From: Aristolochia californica
Taxonomy: Eukaryota; Streptophyta; Magnoliopsida; Piperales; Aristolochiaceae
Direction of reading: 5' to 3'
Length of the DNA stretch: 64,000 nucleotides
Assembly: GCA_029961685.1 (NCBI GenBank)
Contig: JARWKL010000004.1
Coordinates: 27,657,610 to 27,721,609, forward strand
In this document: positions 50,244-62,349 of the stretch, piece by piece
Position numbering within the stretch: position 1 is the stretch's first letter
How the letters are laid out: every line of letters begins with the position of its first letter
Translations under genes and position numbers: made by a program
The notes under the pieces: generated by a model
Told to the model about the DNA's origin: nothing
Seen by the model: only the letters and a program-made list of their open reading frames with translations
The model's database searches: none

Positions 50244-51588
50244 AAATATCTCACCGCACGTTCACTTGAGAATTTAATCTTATTCTTTTTTAAAGGTTTG
50301 CATCCATAGGTCATTTGCATATTTAACATGTTTCAAGCATGCATATCTACTTTTTAAAACATGTGTAGAAATATCATTCTTATTAAATTCCAAGCTATTA
50401 GGTTGAACTAGATGAATTTCCCAAACTTGGATAACAAAACTTTTGTGTTCATTTCTGGTGTGTGAATAAATTTACTTTACTTACATTTGTTATTGCTTTA
50501 AATTTTTTCCATACCTAAACTCTAAAATTTTCATTTTGTTGTGGTCTATTTGCCTTTTATCTCTTTTTTTGTTTACGAGATGATGGGAAAGTGAAAACTC
50601 AAGTTTTGATTTAAGAAAAGAAAGTACACATCTAAAATGGAAATGCACAATGCACAAATGTAGAGAGTGATAATTCCAAAACGTGTCTATAATTTTTAGG
50701 GATTGTAAACTCTTCTTAGTTTTAATATATCAGGTTTTACTATTGTTGGAAAAAGGGGGAGGCGGTGGATTTTTAACCGTGTTGACTCCCAATCCTTAAG
50801 TCATTCCTTAAAAAAATATAGCCTGTTACGGATGATAAATCACTTTTTAATCATCCATGATCGTTAGGTCAGCTTTTTGTAAATGGGCAAAGTAATGGCT
50901 TGTTTGACTCGGGTAAATATCCCACAACACCTTCACTTGAGAATTTAATGTTATTCTCTTTAAAAAGTTTGGATCCATTGGTCATTTGCATCTTAAACAT
51001 GTTTCAAGCATGCATACTCATTTCTTAAAACATGTTTAGAAAAATCTCTTTCTAATAAAATTCCAAGCTAATACGGTCTAACAAGAGGAATTTCCCAAAT
51101 TTGGATAACACAACTTTTGTGTTCATTTGTGGTGTGTGAATAAATTTTCTTTACTTACATTTTTTATAGCTTTAAATTTTTTCCAAACATAAACTCTAAA
51201 ATTTTCATTTAGTTGTGATCTATTTGCCTTTGATCTCTTTTGTCGTTTACGAGCTAAAGGGAAAGTGAAAACTAAAGTTTTATTTTAAGAAATAAAAGTA
51301 CACATTTAAAATGGAAAAGCACAATGCACAAATGTGGAGAGTGATAATTCAGAACAATGTTTGTAATTTTTAGGGATTGTAAACTCTATTTAGTTTTTAT
51401 TTGTCAGGTTTTGCAATTGTCAGGAAAAGGCAGAGGCAGGGTTTTTTGACCGAGTGTTGACTCCCATTCCATAAATAATTCCTTAAAGAACTATAGCCCG
51501 TTACGTACGATAAATCACTATACAATCATCTATGATCGCTAGGTCAGCTTTTCATAAATGGGCAAAATAATGGCATGTTTGACTTGGG

Positions 51589-51861
51589 TAAATATCCCAC
51601 CGCACGTTCACTTGATAATTCCAAAAAGTGTCTGTAATGTTTATGAATTGTAAACTCTTTTTATTTTTTAAATATCAGGTTTTGCGATCGTCAGGACGAG
51701 GGGGAAGCGGGGGATTTTTAACCGAGTGTTGACTCCGAATCCTTAAGTCATTCCTTACAAAAATATAGTCTGTTACGCATTATAAATCAGTTTACTATCA
51801 TCTATGATCCTTAGGTCAGCTTCTTGTACATGGGCAAAATAATTGCTTGTTTGGCTCGGGT
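51589..51861 (+). repeat. Truncated satellite monomer (272 bp)
   Basis: CACGTTCACTTG is joined at about 51614 to ATAATTCCAAAAAGTGTC, deleting about 400 bp. The shared TGA/GATAA letters at the joint suggest microhomology. Confidence 0.85.
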
Positions 51862-52533
51862 AAATATCTCACCGCACGTTCACTTGAGTATTTACTATTA
51901 TTCTCTTTAAAAGGTTTGGAACCATAGGTCATTTCCATCTTTAACATGTTTCAAGCAATCATATCCATTTTTTAACACGTGTAGAAAAATCTCTTTCTTA
52001 TAAAATTCCATCCTTTTAGGGTTGAACTAGTGGAATTTCCCAAACTCAGATAATAAAACTTGTGTTCAATTCTGGTATGTGAAAATAAATTCTTTACTTA
52101 CATTGGTTATAGCTTTAAATTTTTTCCATACATAAACTCTAAAATTTTCATTTTGTTGTGATCTATTTGACTTATATCTCTTTTTTTATTTACGAGATGA
52201 AGCAAAAGTGAAAACTCAAGATTTGATTTAAGAAAAAAAAAGTACACATCTAAAATGGAAATACACAATGCACAAATGTACAGAGTGATAATTCCAAAAA
52301 GTGTCAGTAATTTTTAGTGATTGTAAACTCTTTTTAGTTTTTATATATCAGGTTTTGCAATCGTTGGTAAAAGGGGGAGGCGGGGGATTTTTAACCGAAT
52401 GTTGACACCCAATCCATAAGTCATTCCTTTCAAAAATTTAGCCTGTTATGCATGCTAAATCACTTTAGAATCATCTATGATCGTTAGGTTAGCTTTATGT
52501 AAGTGGGCAAAATAAAGGCTTGTTTGACCCGGG

Positions 52534-52866
52534 TAAATATCCCACCGCAAGTGCACTTGAGAATTTAATGTTATTCTTTATTCTTTTTAAAAGATTTGGA
52601 TCCATAGGTCATTTGCATCTTTAACATGTTTCAAGCATGCATATCCATTTTTTAAAACATGTGTAGAAAAATCTCTTTCTTACAAAATTTCAAGCTATTA
52701 TGGTTGAACTAGTGGAATTTCCCAAACCCAGATAAAAAAATTTTGTGTTCATTTGTGGTGTGTGAATTAATTTCCTTTACAAACATTTTTGATTGCTTTA
52801 AATTTTGTGTTCATTTGTGTTCAGCTTTTTTTAAATGGGCAAAATAATGGCTTGTTTGACTTGGGT
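52534..52866 (+). repeat. Half-length satellite monomer (332 bp)
   Basis: GCTTTAAATTTT joins a repeated TGTGTTCATTTGTGTTCAGC segment at about 52805-52822 and then TTTTTTTAAATGGGC. The joint includes a short direct repeat (GTGTTCATTTGTG) that belongs upstream in the monomer, so it is a deletion with a small templated patch. Confidence 0.82.
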
Positions 52867-55800
52867 AAATATCCCAGCGCAAGTTCACTTGAGAATTTAA
52901 TGTTATTCTCTTTAAAAGTTTTGGATCCATAGGTCATTTGCATATTTAACATGTTTCAAGTATGCATTTCCATTTTTTAAAACATGGGCAGAAAAATCTC
53001 TTTCAAATAAAATTCCAAGCTATGAGGGTTGAACTAGTGGAATTTCCCAAACTTGGATAACAAAATTTTTGTGTTCATTTCTGGTTTGTTAATAAATTTT
53101 CTTTACTTACATTTGTTATTGCTTTAAATCTTTTCCATACATAAACTCTATAATTTTTATTTTGTTGTGATCTATTTGCCTTTTATCTCTTTTTTTGTTT
53201 ACAAGATGGCGGGAAAGTGAAAACTCAAGTTTCGATTTAAGAAAAAAAAAGTACACATCTTGAATGGAAATGCACAAAGCACAAATATAGAGAGTGATAA
53301 TTCCAAAAAGTGTCTGTACTTTTTATGGATTGTGAACTCTTTTTAGTTTTTTTATATCAGATTTTGCAATCGTCGGGAAAAGGGGAAGGCGGGGGATTTT
53401 TAACCGAGTGTAGACTCCCAATGCATAGGTCATTCCTTACAAAAATATTGCACGTTACGCATGATAAATCACTTTACAATCATCTTTGATCGTTAGGATA
53501 GCGTTTTGTAAATTTGCAAAATAATGGCTTGTTTTACTCGGATAAATATCCCACCAAACGTTCACTTGAGAATTTAATGTTATTCTCTTTAAAAGGTTTG
53601 GATCCATAACAAAACTTTTGTGTTCATCTGTCATATGTGTATAAATTTTCTTTACTTACATTTTTTATTGCTTTAAATTTTTTCCATACTTAAACTCTAA
53701 AATTTTCATTTTCTTCTAATCTATTTGACTTTTTTTTTTATCTGAGATGATGGGAAAGTGAAAACTCAAGTTATGATTTAAAAATAAAAAAGAACACATC
53801 TAAAATGGAAATGCACAACGCACAAATGTAAAGAGTGATAATTCCAAAAAGTTTCTGTAGTTTTTAGGAATTATAAACTCTTTTAAGTTTTTATATATCA
53901 GGTTTTGCATTCATTGGGAAAAGGAGAAGGTGGGGGATTTTTAACCGAGTGTTGACTCCCAATCCTTTAAGTCATTCCTTACAAAAATATAGCCCGTTAC
54001 ACATGATCAATCACTTTACAATCATCTATGATCGTTTGGTCAACTTTTTGTAAATGGGCAAAATAATGGCTTGTTTAACTCGGGTTAATATCCCACCGCA
54101 CGTTCACTTGAGAATTTAATGTCATTCTCTTCTAAAGGTTTGGATCCATAGGTCATTTGCATCTTTAACATGTTTCAAGCATGCATATCCATTTTTTAAA
54201 ACATGTGTAGACAAATCTTTTTCTTGTAAAATTCCTAGCTATTAGGGTTGAACTAGTGGAATTTCCCAAACTTGGATAACAAAACTTTTGTGTTCAGTTG
54301 TGGTGTGTGAATAAATTTTCTTTACTTACATTTGTTATTGCTTAAAATTTTTTCCATACATAAACTTATAAATTTTCATTTTTTTTGTGATCTATTTCCT
54401 TTTATCTCTTTTTTTGTTTACAAGATGAAGAGAAAGTGAAAATTCAAGTTTTGATTTAAGAAAAAAAGTACACATCTTAAATAGAAATGCACAATGCAGA
54501 AATGTAGAGACTAATAAGTCCAAAAAGTGTCTGTAATTTTTAGGGATTATAAACTCTTTTTAGTTTTTATATATCAGGTTTTGCAATAGTCAGGAAAAGG
54601 GGGAGGCGGTGGATTTTTAACCGAGTGTTGACTCCCAATCCATAAGTCATTCCTTATAAAAATATAGCCCGTTATGCATGCTAAATCGCTTTACTATCAT
54701 ATATGAACGTTAGGTCAGGTTTTGTAAATAGGAAAAATAATGGCTTGTCTGACTCGGGTAAACGTCCCACCGCATGTTTGCTTGAGAATTTAATGTTATT
54801 CTTATTAAAAGTTTAGGATCCATAGGTCATTTGCATCTTTAACATGTTTCAAGCACGAATATCCATTTTTTAAAACATGTGTAGAAAAATCACTTTCTTA
54901 TAAAATTCCAAGCTATTAGGGTTGAACTATTGGATTTTCTCAAACATGGATAACAAAACTTTTGTGTTCTTTTGTGGTGTGTGAATAAATTTTATTTTCT
55001 TACATTTGTAATTGCTTTAAAGTTTTTCCATACATAAACTCAAAAATTTTCATTTTGCTGTGATCTATTTGCCTTTTATTTCTTTTTTTTTGTTTACGAG
55101 ATGAAGAGAAAGTGAAAACTCAAGTTTATATATAAGAAAAAAAGTAAACATGTAAAATGGAAATTCACATTGCACAAATCTGGAGAGTGATAATTCCAAA
55201 AAGTGTCTATAATTTTTAGGGATTGTAAACTGTTTTTAGTTTTTATATATCTGGTTTTACAATCGTCAGGAAGAGGGGGAGGTGAGGGATTTTTAATCGA
55301 GTGTTGACTCAAGTCCCATAAGTCATTCCTTACAAAAATATAGCCCGTTACGCACCATAAATCACTTCACAATCATTTATGATCGTTAGGTCAGCTTTTT
55401 GGAAAAGGGCAAAAGAATGGCTTGTTTGACTCGGGTAAATATCCCACTGCATGTTCACTTGAGAATTTAATGTTATTCTCTTAAAAAGTTTTGATCCATA
55501 GGTCATTGGCATCTTAAATATGTTTCAAGCATGCATTTCCATTTTTTAGAACATGTGTAGAAAAATCTCTTTCTTATAAAATACCAAGCAATTAGGGTTG
55601 AACTAGTGGAATTTCCCAAACTTGGATAACAAAACTTTTTTGTTCATTTGTGCTGTGTGAATAAATTTTTTTTACTTACATTTGTTATTACTTTAAATTT
55701 TTTCCATACATAAACTCTAAAAATTTAATGTAGTTGTGATCTATTTGCCTTTTATCTTTTTTTTTTGTTGACGAGATGAAGGGAAAGTGAAAACTCTAGT

Positions 55801-56785
55801 TTTGATTTAAGAAAAAAAAGTACACATCTAAAATGGAAACGGGCAATGTACAAATGTAGAGAGTGATAATTCCAAAAAGTGACTATAATTTTTGGGGATT
55901 GTAATCTCTTTTTAGTTTTTATATATCAAGTTTAGCAAACTTCGGGAAAAGGGGGAGGAAGGGGATTTTTAACTAAGTGTTGACTCCCAATCCATAAGTC
56001 ATTCCTTATAGAAATATAGCTCGTTACGCATGATAATTACTTTACAATCATCTATGATCATTAGGTCAACTTTATGTTAAAGGGCAAAATAAAGGCTTGT
56101 TTGAGTCGGGTAAATATCCCCCCACATGTTCACTTGACAATTTAAAGTTATTCTCTTTAAAATGTTTGGATCCATAGGTTATTTGCATCTTTAACATGTT
56201 TTAAGCATGCATATCCATTTTTTAAAACATGTGTAGAAAAATCTCTTTCTTATATAATTCCAAGCTATTAGGGCTGAACTAGTGGAATTTCCATCACTCG
56301 GATAAAAAAACATTTGTGTTCATTTGTGGTGTGCGAATAAATTTTATTTACTTACATTTGTGATTGCTTGAAATTTTTTGCACACACAAACTCCAAAATT
56401 TTCATTTTGTTGTGATCTATTTGCCTTTTTATCTCTTTTTTTGTTTACGAGATGAAGGAAAAGTGAAAACTCAAGTTTTGAATATATAAAAAAAGTACAC
56501 ATCTAAAATGGAAATGCACAATGAACAAATGTACAGAGTGATAATTCCAAAAAGTGTCTATAATTTTTAGGGATTGTAAAATCTTTTTGGTTTTTATATA
56601 TCAGCTTTTGCAATCGTCGGGAAAAGGGGGAGGCGGGGGATTTTTAACCGAGTGTTGACTCCCAATCCATGAGTCATTCCTTACAATAGTATAGCCCGTT
56701 GTGCATGATAAATCACTTTACAATCATCTATGATCTTTAGGTTAGCGTTTTTTAAATGGGTAAAATAATGGCTTGTTTGACTGGG

Positions 56786-59467
56786 TAAATATCCCACCGC
56801 CTGTTCACTTGAGAATTTAATGTTATTCTCTTTAAAAATTTTGGTTCCATAGGTGATTTGCATCTTTAACATGTTTCAAGCATGCATATCCATTTTTTAA
56901 AACGTGTTTAGAAAAATCTCTTTCTTACAAAATTCCATGCTATTAGGGTTAAACTAGTGAAATTTCAAAAACTTGGATAACAAAACTTTTGTGTTCATTT
57001 TTGGTGTGTAAATAAATTTTATTTGCTTACATTTGTTTTGACGTAAAATTTTTTCCACACATAAACTCTAAAAATTTTATTTTGTTGTGATCTATTTGCC
57101 TTTTATTTGTTTTTTTCTTCACGGAATGAAGGGAAAGTGAAAATTCAAGTTTTGATTTAACAAAAAAGTATACATCTTTAATGGAAATGCACAATGCACA
57201 AATGGAGAGAGACATAATTCCAAAAATATTCCACAATTTTTAGGGATTGAAAACTCTTTTTAGTTTTTATATATCAGGTTTTGCATTCGTCGGGAAAAGG
57301 GGGAGGCGGGGTTTTTTAACTGAGTGTTGACTCCCAATCCATAAGTCATTCCTTAAAAAAATAAAGCCCGTTACGCATGATAAATCACTTTACAATCATC
57401 TATGATCGTTAGGTCAGCCTTTTGTAAATGGGCAAAATAATGGCTTGTTTGACACGGGTAAATATCCCACCACCCGTTCACTTGAGAATTTAATGTTATT
57501 CTCTTTAAAAAGTTTGGTTCCATAGGTGATTTGCATCTTTAACATGTTTCAAGCATGCATATCCATTTTTTAAAACGTGTTTAGAAAAATCTCTTTCTTA
57601 TTAAATTCCAAGCTACTAGGGTTGAACTAGTGGAATTTAAAAAACTTGGAAAACAAAACTTCTGTGTCCATTTAAGGTGTGTGAGTAAATTTCTTTGCTT
57701 ACATTTGTTATTAGGTAAAAATTTTTCCATTCATAAACTCTAAAAATTTGATTTTGTTGTGATCTATTTTCCTTTTATCTCTTTTTTTTTTTACGAGATG
57801 AAGGGAAAGTGAAAATTCAAGTTTTGATTTAAGAAAAAAGTATACATCTATAATGGAAATGCACAATGCACAAATTTAGAAAGAGATAATTCCAAAAAGA
57901 ATCCGTAATTTTTAGGGATTGTAAAATTTTTTTAGTTTTTATATATCAGGTTTTGCAATCGTCGGGAAAAGGGGGAGGCGAGGTTTTGTAACTGAGTGTT
58001 GACTCCCAATCCATAAGTCATTCCTTACAAAAATAAAGCCCGTTACGCATGATAAATTACTTTACAATCATCAATGATCGTTAGGTCAACTTTTTGTAAA
58101 TGGGCAAAATAATGGCTTGTTTGACACGGGTAAATATCCCACCGCCCGTTTACTTGAGAATATAATGTTATTCGCTTTAAAAAGTTTGGTTCCATAGGTG
58201 ATTTCCATCTTTAACATGTTTCAAGCATGCATATCCATTTTTTAAAACGTGTTTAGAGAAATCTCTTTCTTATAAAATTCCAAGCTATCAGGGTTGAACT
58301 AGTGGAATTTAAAAAACATGGAAAACAAAACTTTTGTGTTCATTTGTGGTGTGTGAATAAATTTTATTTGCTTACATTTGTTATTACGTCAAATTTTTTC
58401 CATACACAAACTCTAAAAATTTGATTTTGTTGTAATATATTTGCCTTTATCTCATTTTTTTTTTTACGAGATGAAGGGAAAGTGAAAATTCAAGTTTTGA
58501 TTTAAGAAAAAAGTATACATCTATAATGGAAAGGCACAATGCACAATTATAGAAAGAGATAATTCCAAAATGATTCCATAATTTTTAGGGATTGTAAACT
58601 CTTTTTAGTTTTTATATATCAGGTTTTGCAATCGTCGGGAAAAGGGGGAGGAGGGGTTTTTTAACTGAGTGTTGACTCCCAATCCATAAGTCATCTTAAA
58701 AAAATAAAGCCAGTTACATATGATAAATCACTTTACAATCATCTATGATCGTTAGGTCAGCTTTTTGTAAATGGGCAAAATAATGGCTTGTTTGACACGG
58801 GTAAATATCCCACCGCTCGTTCACTTGAGAATTTAATGTTATTCTCTTTAAAAAGTTTGGTTCCATAGGTGATTTGCATCTTTAACATGTTTCAAGCATG
58901 CATATCCATTTTTTAAAATGTGTTTAGAAAAATCTCTTTCTTATAAATTTCCAAGCTATTAGGGTTGAACTAGTGGAATTTCAACAACATGGAAAACAAA
59001 ACTTTTTTGTTCATTTTTGGTGTGTGAATAAATTTTCTATGCTTACATTTGTTATTACGTCAAATTTTTTCCATACATGAACTCTAAAAATTTGATTTTG
59101 TTGTGATCTATTTTCCTTTTATCTCTTTTTTGTTTACGAGATGAAGGGAAAGTGAAAATTCAAGTTTTTATTTAAGAAAAAGTATACATCCATAATGCAC
59201 AATGCACAAATGTAGAAAGAGATAATTCCAAAAAGATTCCATAATTTTTAGGGATTGTAAACTCTTTTTAGTTTTTATATATCAGGTTTTGCAATCGTTG
59301 GGAAAAGAGGGAGGCGGGGTTTTTTAACTAAGTATTGAATCCCAATCCATAAGTCATTCCTACAAAAAATAAAGCCCTTTACGCATGATAAATTACTTTA
59401 CAATCATCTATGATCGTTAGGTCAGCTTTTTGTAAATGGGCAAAATAATGGTTTGTTTGACTCGAGT
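56786..59467 (+). repeat. Local tandem of four near-uniform variant monomers
   Basis: Four consecutive monomers share changes rare elsewhere: GGTTCCATAGGTGATTT (about 56842, 57513, 58186, 58858), TGTTTAGAAAAATC or TGTTTAGAGAAATC in place of TGTGTAGAAAAATC, GATTTTGTTG, ATTCCATAATTTTT-type sequence, and GGGGTTTTTTAACT in place of GGGGGATTTTTAACT. Three of them also read GACACGGGTAAAT at the landmark (57452, 58124, 58795). They look like a recent amplification of one variant. Confidence 0.8.
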
Positions 59468-62349
59468 AAATATCCCATTGCACGTTCACATGAGAATTTA
59501 ATGTTATTCTCTTTAAAAAGTTTGGATCCAAAGGTCATTCTCTTCTGTAACATGTTTCAAACTTGCATATCCATTTTTTAAAACATGTGTAGAAAAATCT
59601 CTTTCTTATAAACTTTCGAGCTTTTAGGCTTGAACTAGTAGAATTTCCCAATCTCTGATAACAAAACTTTTCTGTTCATTTGTGGTGTGTGTATAAATTT
59701 TCTTTACTTACATTTTTTATTGCTTTAAATTTTTTCTTTACATAAACTCAAAAATTTTTATTTAGTTGTGATCTATTTTCCTTTTATCTCTTTTTTTGTT
59801 TATGAGATTAAGAGAAAGTAAGGATTCAAGTTTCGATTTAAGAAAAAAGTACACATCTAGAAATAAAATAGACGATGCACAAATCTAGAGATAGATAATT
59901 CCAAAATGTGTCTGTAATTTTTAGGGATTATAAACTCATTTTAGTTTATATATATAAGGTTTTGCAATAGTCGGGAAAAGGGGGAGGCAGGGGATTTTTA
60001 ATTGAGTGTTGACTCCCAATCCATAAGTCATTCCTTAAAAAAATATAGCCCGTTACGCATGATAAATCACTTTACAATCATCTACGATCGTTAGGTCAGC
60101 TTTTTGTAAATGGGCAAAATAATGGCTGGTTTGACTCGGTTAAATATCCCACCGCACATTCACTTAAGAATTTAATGTTAATCAATTTAAAAGATTTGGA
60201 TCCAAAGGTCATTCGCTTCTTTAACATGTTTCAAGCATGCATATCCATTTTTTAAAACATGTGTTGAAAAATCTCTTTCTTATAAAATTCCGAGCTATTA
60301 GGATTGAACTACTGGAATTTCCCAAACTCGGATAACAAAAATTTTGTGTTAATTTGTGGTGTGTGAATAAATTTTCTTTACTTACATTTTTTATTGCTTT
60401 AAATGTTTTTAAAACATAAACTCTAAAATTTTCATTTTGAACTGATCTTTTTACCATTTATTTCTTTTTTTGTTTACACGATGAAGGGAAAGTGAAAAGT
60501 CTAGTTTTTATTTAGGAAAAAAGAATACATCTAAAATGGAAATGTAAAATGCACAAAAGTAGAGAGAGATAATTACAAAAAGTGTCAGTAATTTTTGGGG
60601 ACTGTAAACTCTTGTAAGTTTTTATATATCAGCTTTTGCAATCGATGGGAAAAAGGGGAGGCTTGGGATTTTTAACTGAGTGTTGACTCCCAATCCATAA
60701 GTCATCCCTTACAAAAATATAGCCCATTACGCATGATAAATTTCTTTACAATCATCTATGATCGTTAGTTCAGCTTCTTTTAATTGGCCGAAATAATGGC
60801 TTTTTTGACACGAGTAAATATCTCACTGCTTGTTTACTTGAGAATTTAATGTTATTCTCTTTAAAAGGTTTAGATCCATAGGTCATTTGCATCTTTAACA
60901 TGTTCAAACATGTGGAGAAATGAATCTTTCTTATAAAACTCCGAGCTATTAGGGTTGAACTAGTGGAATTTCCCAAACTTGGATAACAAAACTTTTGTGT
61001 TCATTTGTGGTGTGTGATTAAATTTTTTTTACTTACATTTGTTATTGCTTTAAATTTTTTCCATACATAAACTCTAAAATTTTTATTTTGTTGTGATCTA
61101 TTTGCCTTTTATCTCTTTTTATGTTTACGAGATGAAGGGAAAGTGAAAACTCAAGTTTTTATTTAAGAAAAAAGTATACATCTAAAATGGAAATGCGCAA
61201 TGCACAAATGTAGAGAGAGATAATTCCAAAAAGTGGTTGCAATTTTTAGGCATTGTAAACTCTTTTTAGTTTTTATATATTACGTTTTGCAATCGTCGGG
61301 AAATGGGGGAGGCGGAGAATTTTTAACTGAGTGTAGACTCCCAATCCACAAGTTATTCCTTACAAAAATATAGCCCATTATGCATGATAAATCACTTTAC
61401 AATCATCTATGATCGCTATGTCAGCATTTTGTAAATGTGCAAAATAATGGCTTGTTTGACTTGAGTAAATATCCCACCGCACACTCACTTAAGAATTTAA
61501 CGTTATTCTCTTTTAAAGGTTTCAATCCATAGGTCATTTGCATCTTTAACAAGTTTCAAGAATGCATATCCAACTTTTAAAACATAAGTGGAAAAATCTC
61601 TTTCTTAAAAAATTCCGAGCTATTAGGGCTGAACAAGTGGAATTTTCAAAACTTGGATAACAAAAATTTTGAGTTCATTTTTTCGTGAGTGAATAACTTT
61701 TCTTTTCTTAGATTTTTTATTGATTTTAACTTTTTCCATATGTAAACTCTAAAATTTTTATTTTGTTGTGATCTATTCGCATTTTATTTTTTGGTTTACG
61801 AGATGAAAGGAAAGTGAAAACTCAAGTTCTGATTTACGCAAAAAAGTATAAATCTAAAATGGAAATGCACAATGCACAAATGTAGAAAGAGAAGATTCCA
61901 TAAAGTGTTTATAATTTTTAGGGATTGTAAACTCATTTTAGCTTTGATATATCAGGTTTTGCATTCATCGAGAAAGGGGGAGGCGGGGGATTTTTAACTG
62001 AGTATAGACTCCCAATCCATAAGTCATTCATTGCAAAAATATTGCCCGCTACGCATGATAAATTACTTTACAATCATCTACAATCATTAGGTGAGCTTTT
62101 TGTAAATGGGCAAAATAATGGCTTGTTTGACTCGGGTAAATATCCCACCGCACGTTCACTTGAGAATTTAATGTTATTCTCTTTAAAAGGTTTGGATCCA
62201 TTGGTCATTTGCATCTTTAACATGTTTCAAGCATGCATATCCATTTTTTAAACTGTGTAGAAAATCACATTCCTAAAAAATTCCGAGCTATTAGGGTTTA
62301 ACTAGTGGAATTTACAAAACTTGGATAGGAAAACTTTTGTATTCATTTG
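56786..62349 (+). repeat. Satellite array, domain B2 (type B monomers)
   Basis: Landmarks: 56786, 57459, 58131, 58802, 59467, 60141, 60815, 61466, 62137. Type B markers return (TTTGTTATT, GGTTTTGCAATCG, AGTATACATC, TAACTGAGTG). A small deletion near 60900 (AACATGTTCAAACATGTGGAG) shortens one monomer to 651. The 60-78-codon minus frames at 60221-60457 and 60770-60976 are not conserved between monomers. Confidence 0.93.

Larger units (their letters stand above)
41840..56785 (+). repeat. Satellite array, domain C (type C monomers)
   Basis: Landmarks: 42147, 42823, 43501, 44176, 44855, 45531, 46196, 46867, 47542, 48216, 48893, 49567, 50243, 50914, 51589, 51861, 52534, 52866, 53543, 54085, 54759, 55436, 56111, then 56786. 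Diagnostics are AAAAAGTACACATC instead of AGTATACATC, GAGAGTGATAATTCC instead of GAGAGAGATAATTCC, and TAACCGAGTG instead of TAACTGAGTG. Truncated units: spacing 272 (junction about 51614), 332 (about 52810) and 542 (about 53608, GGATCCATAACAAAAC). Smaller losses are at about 41720, 42030 and 45535. No gene seen. Confidence 0.93.
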
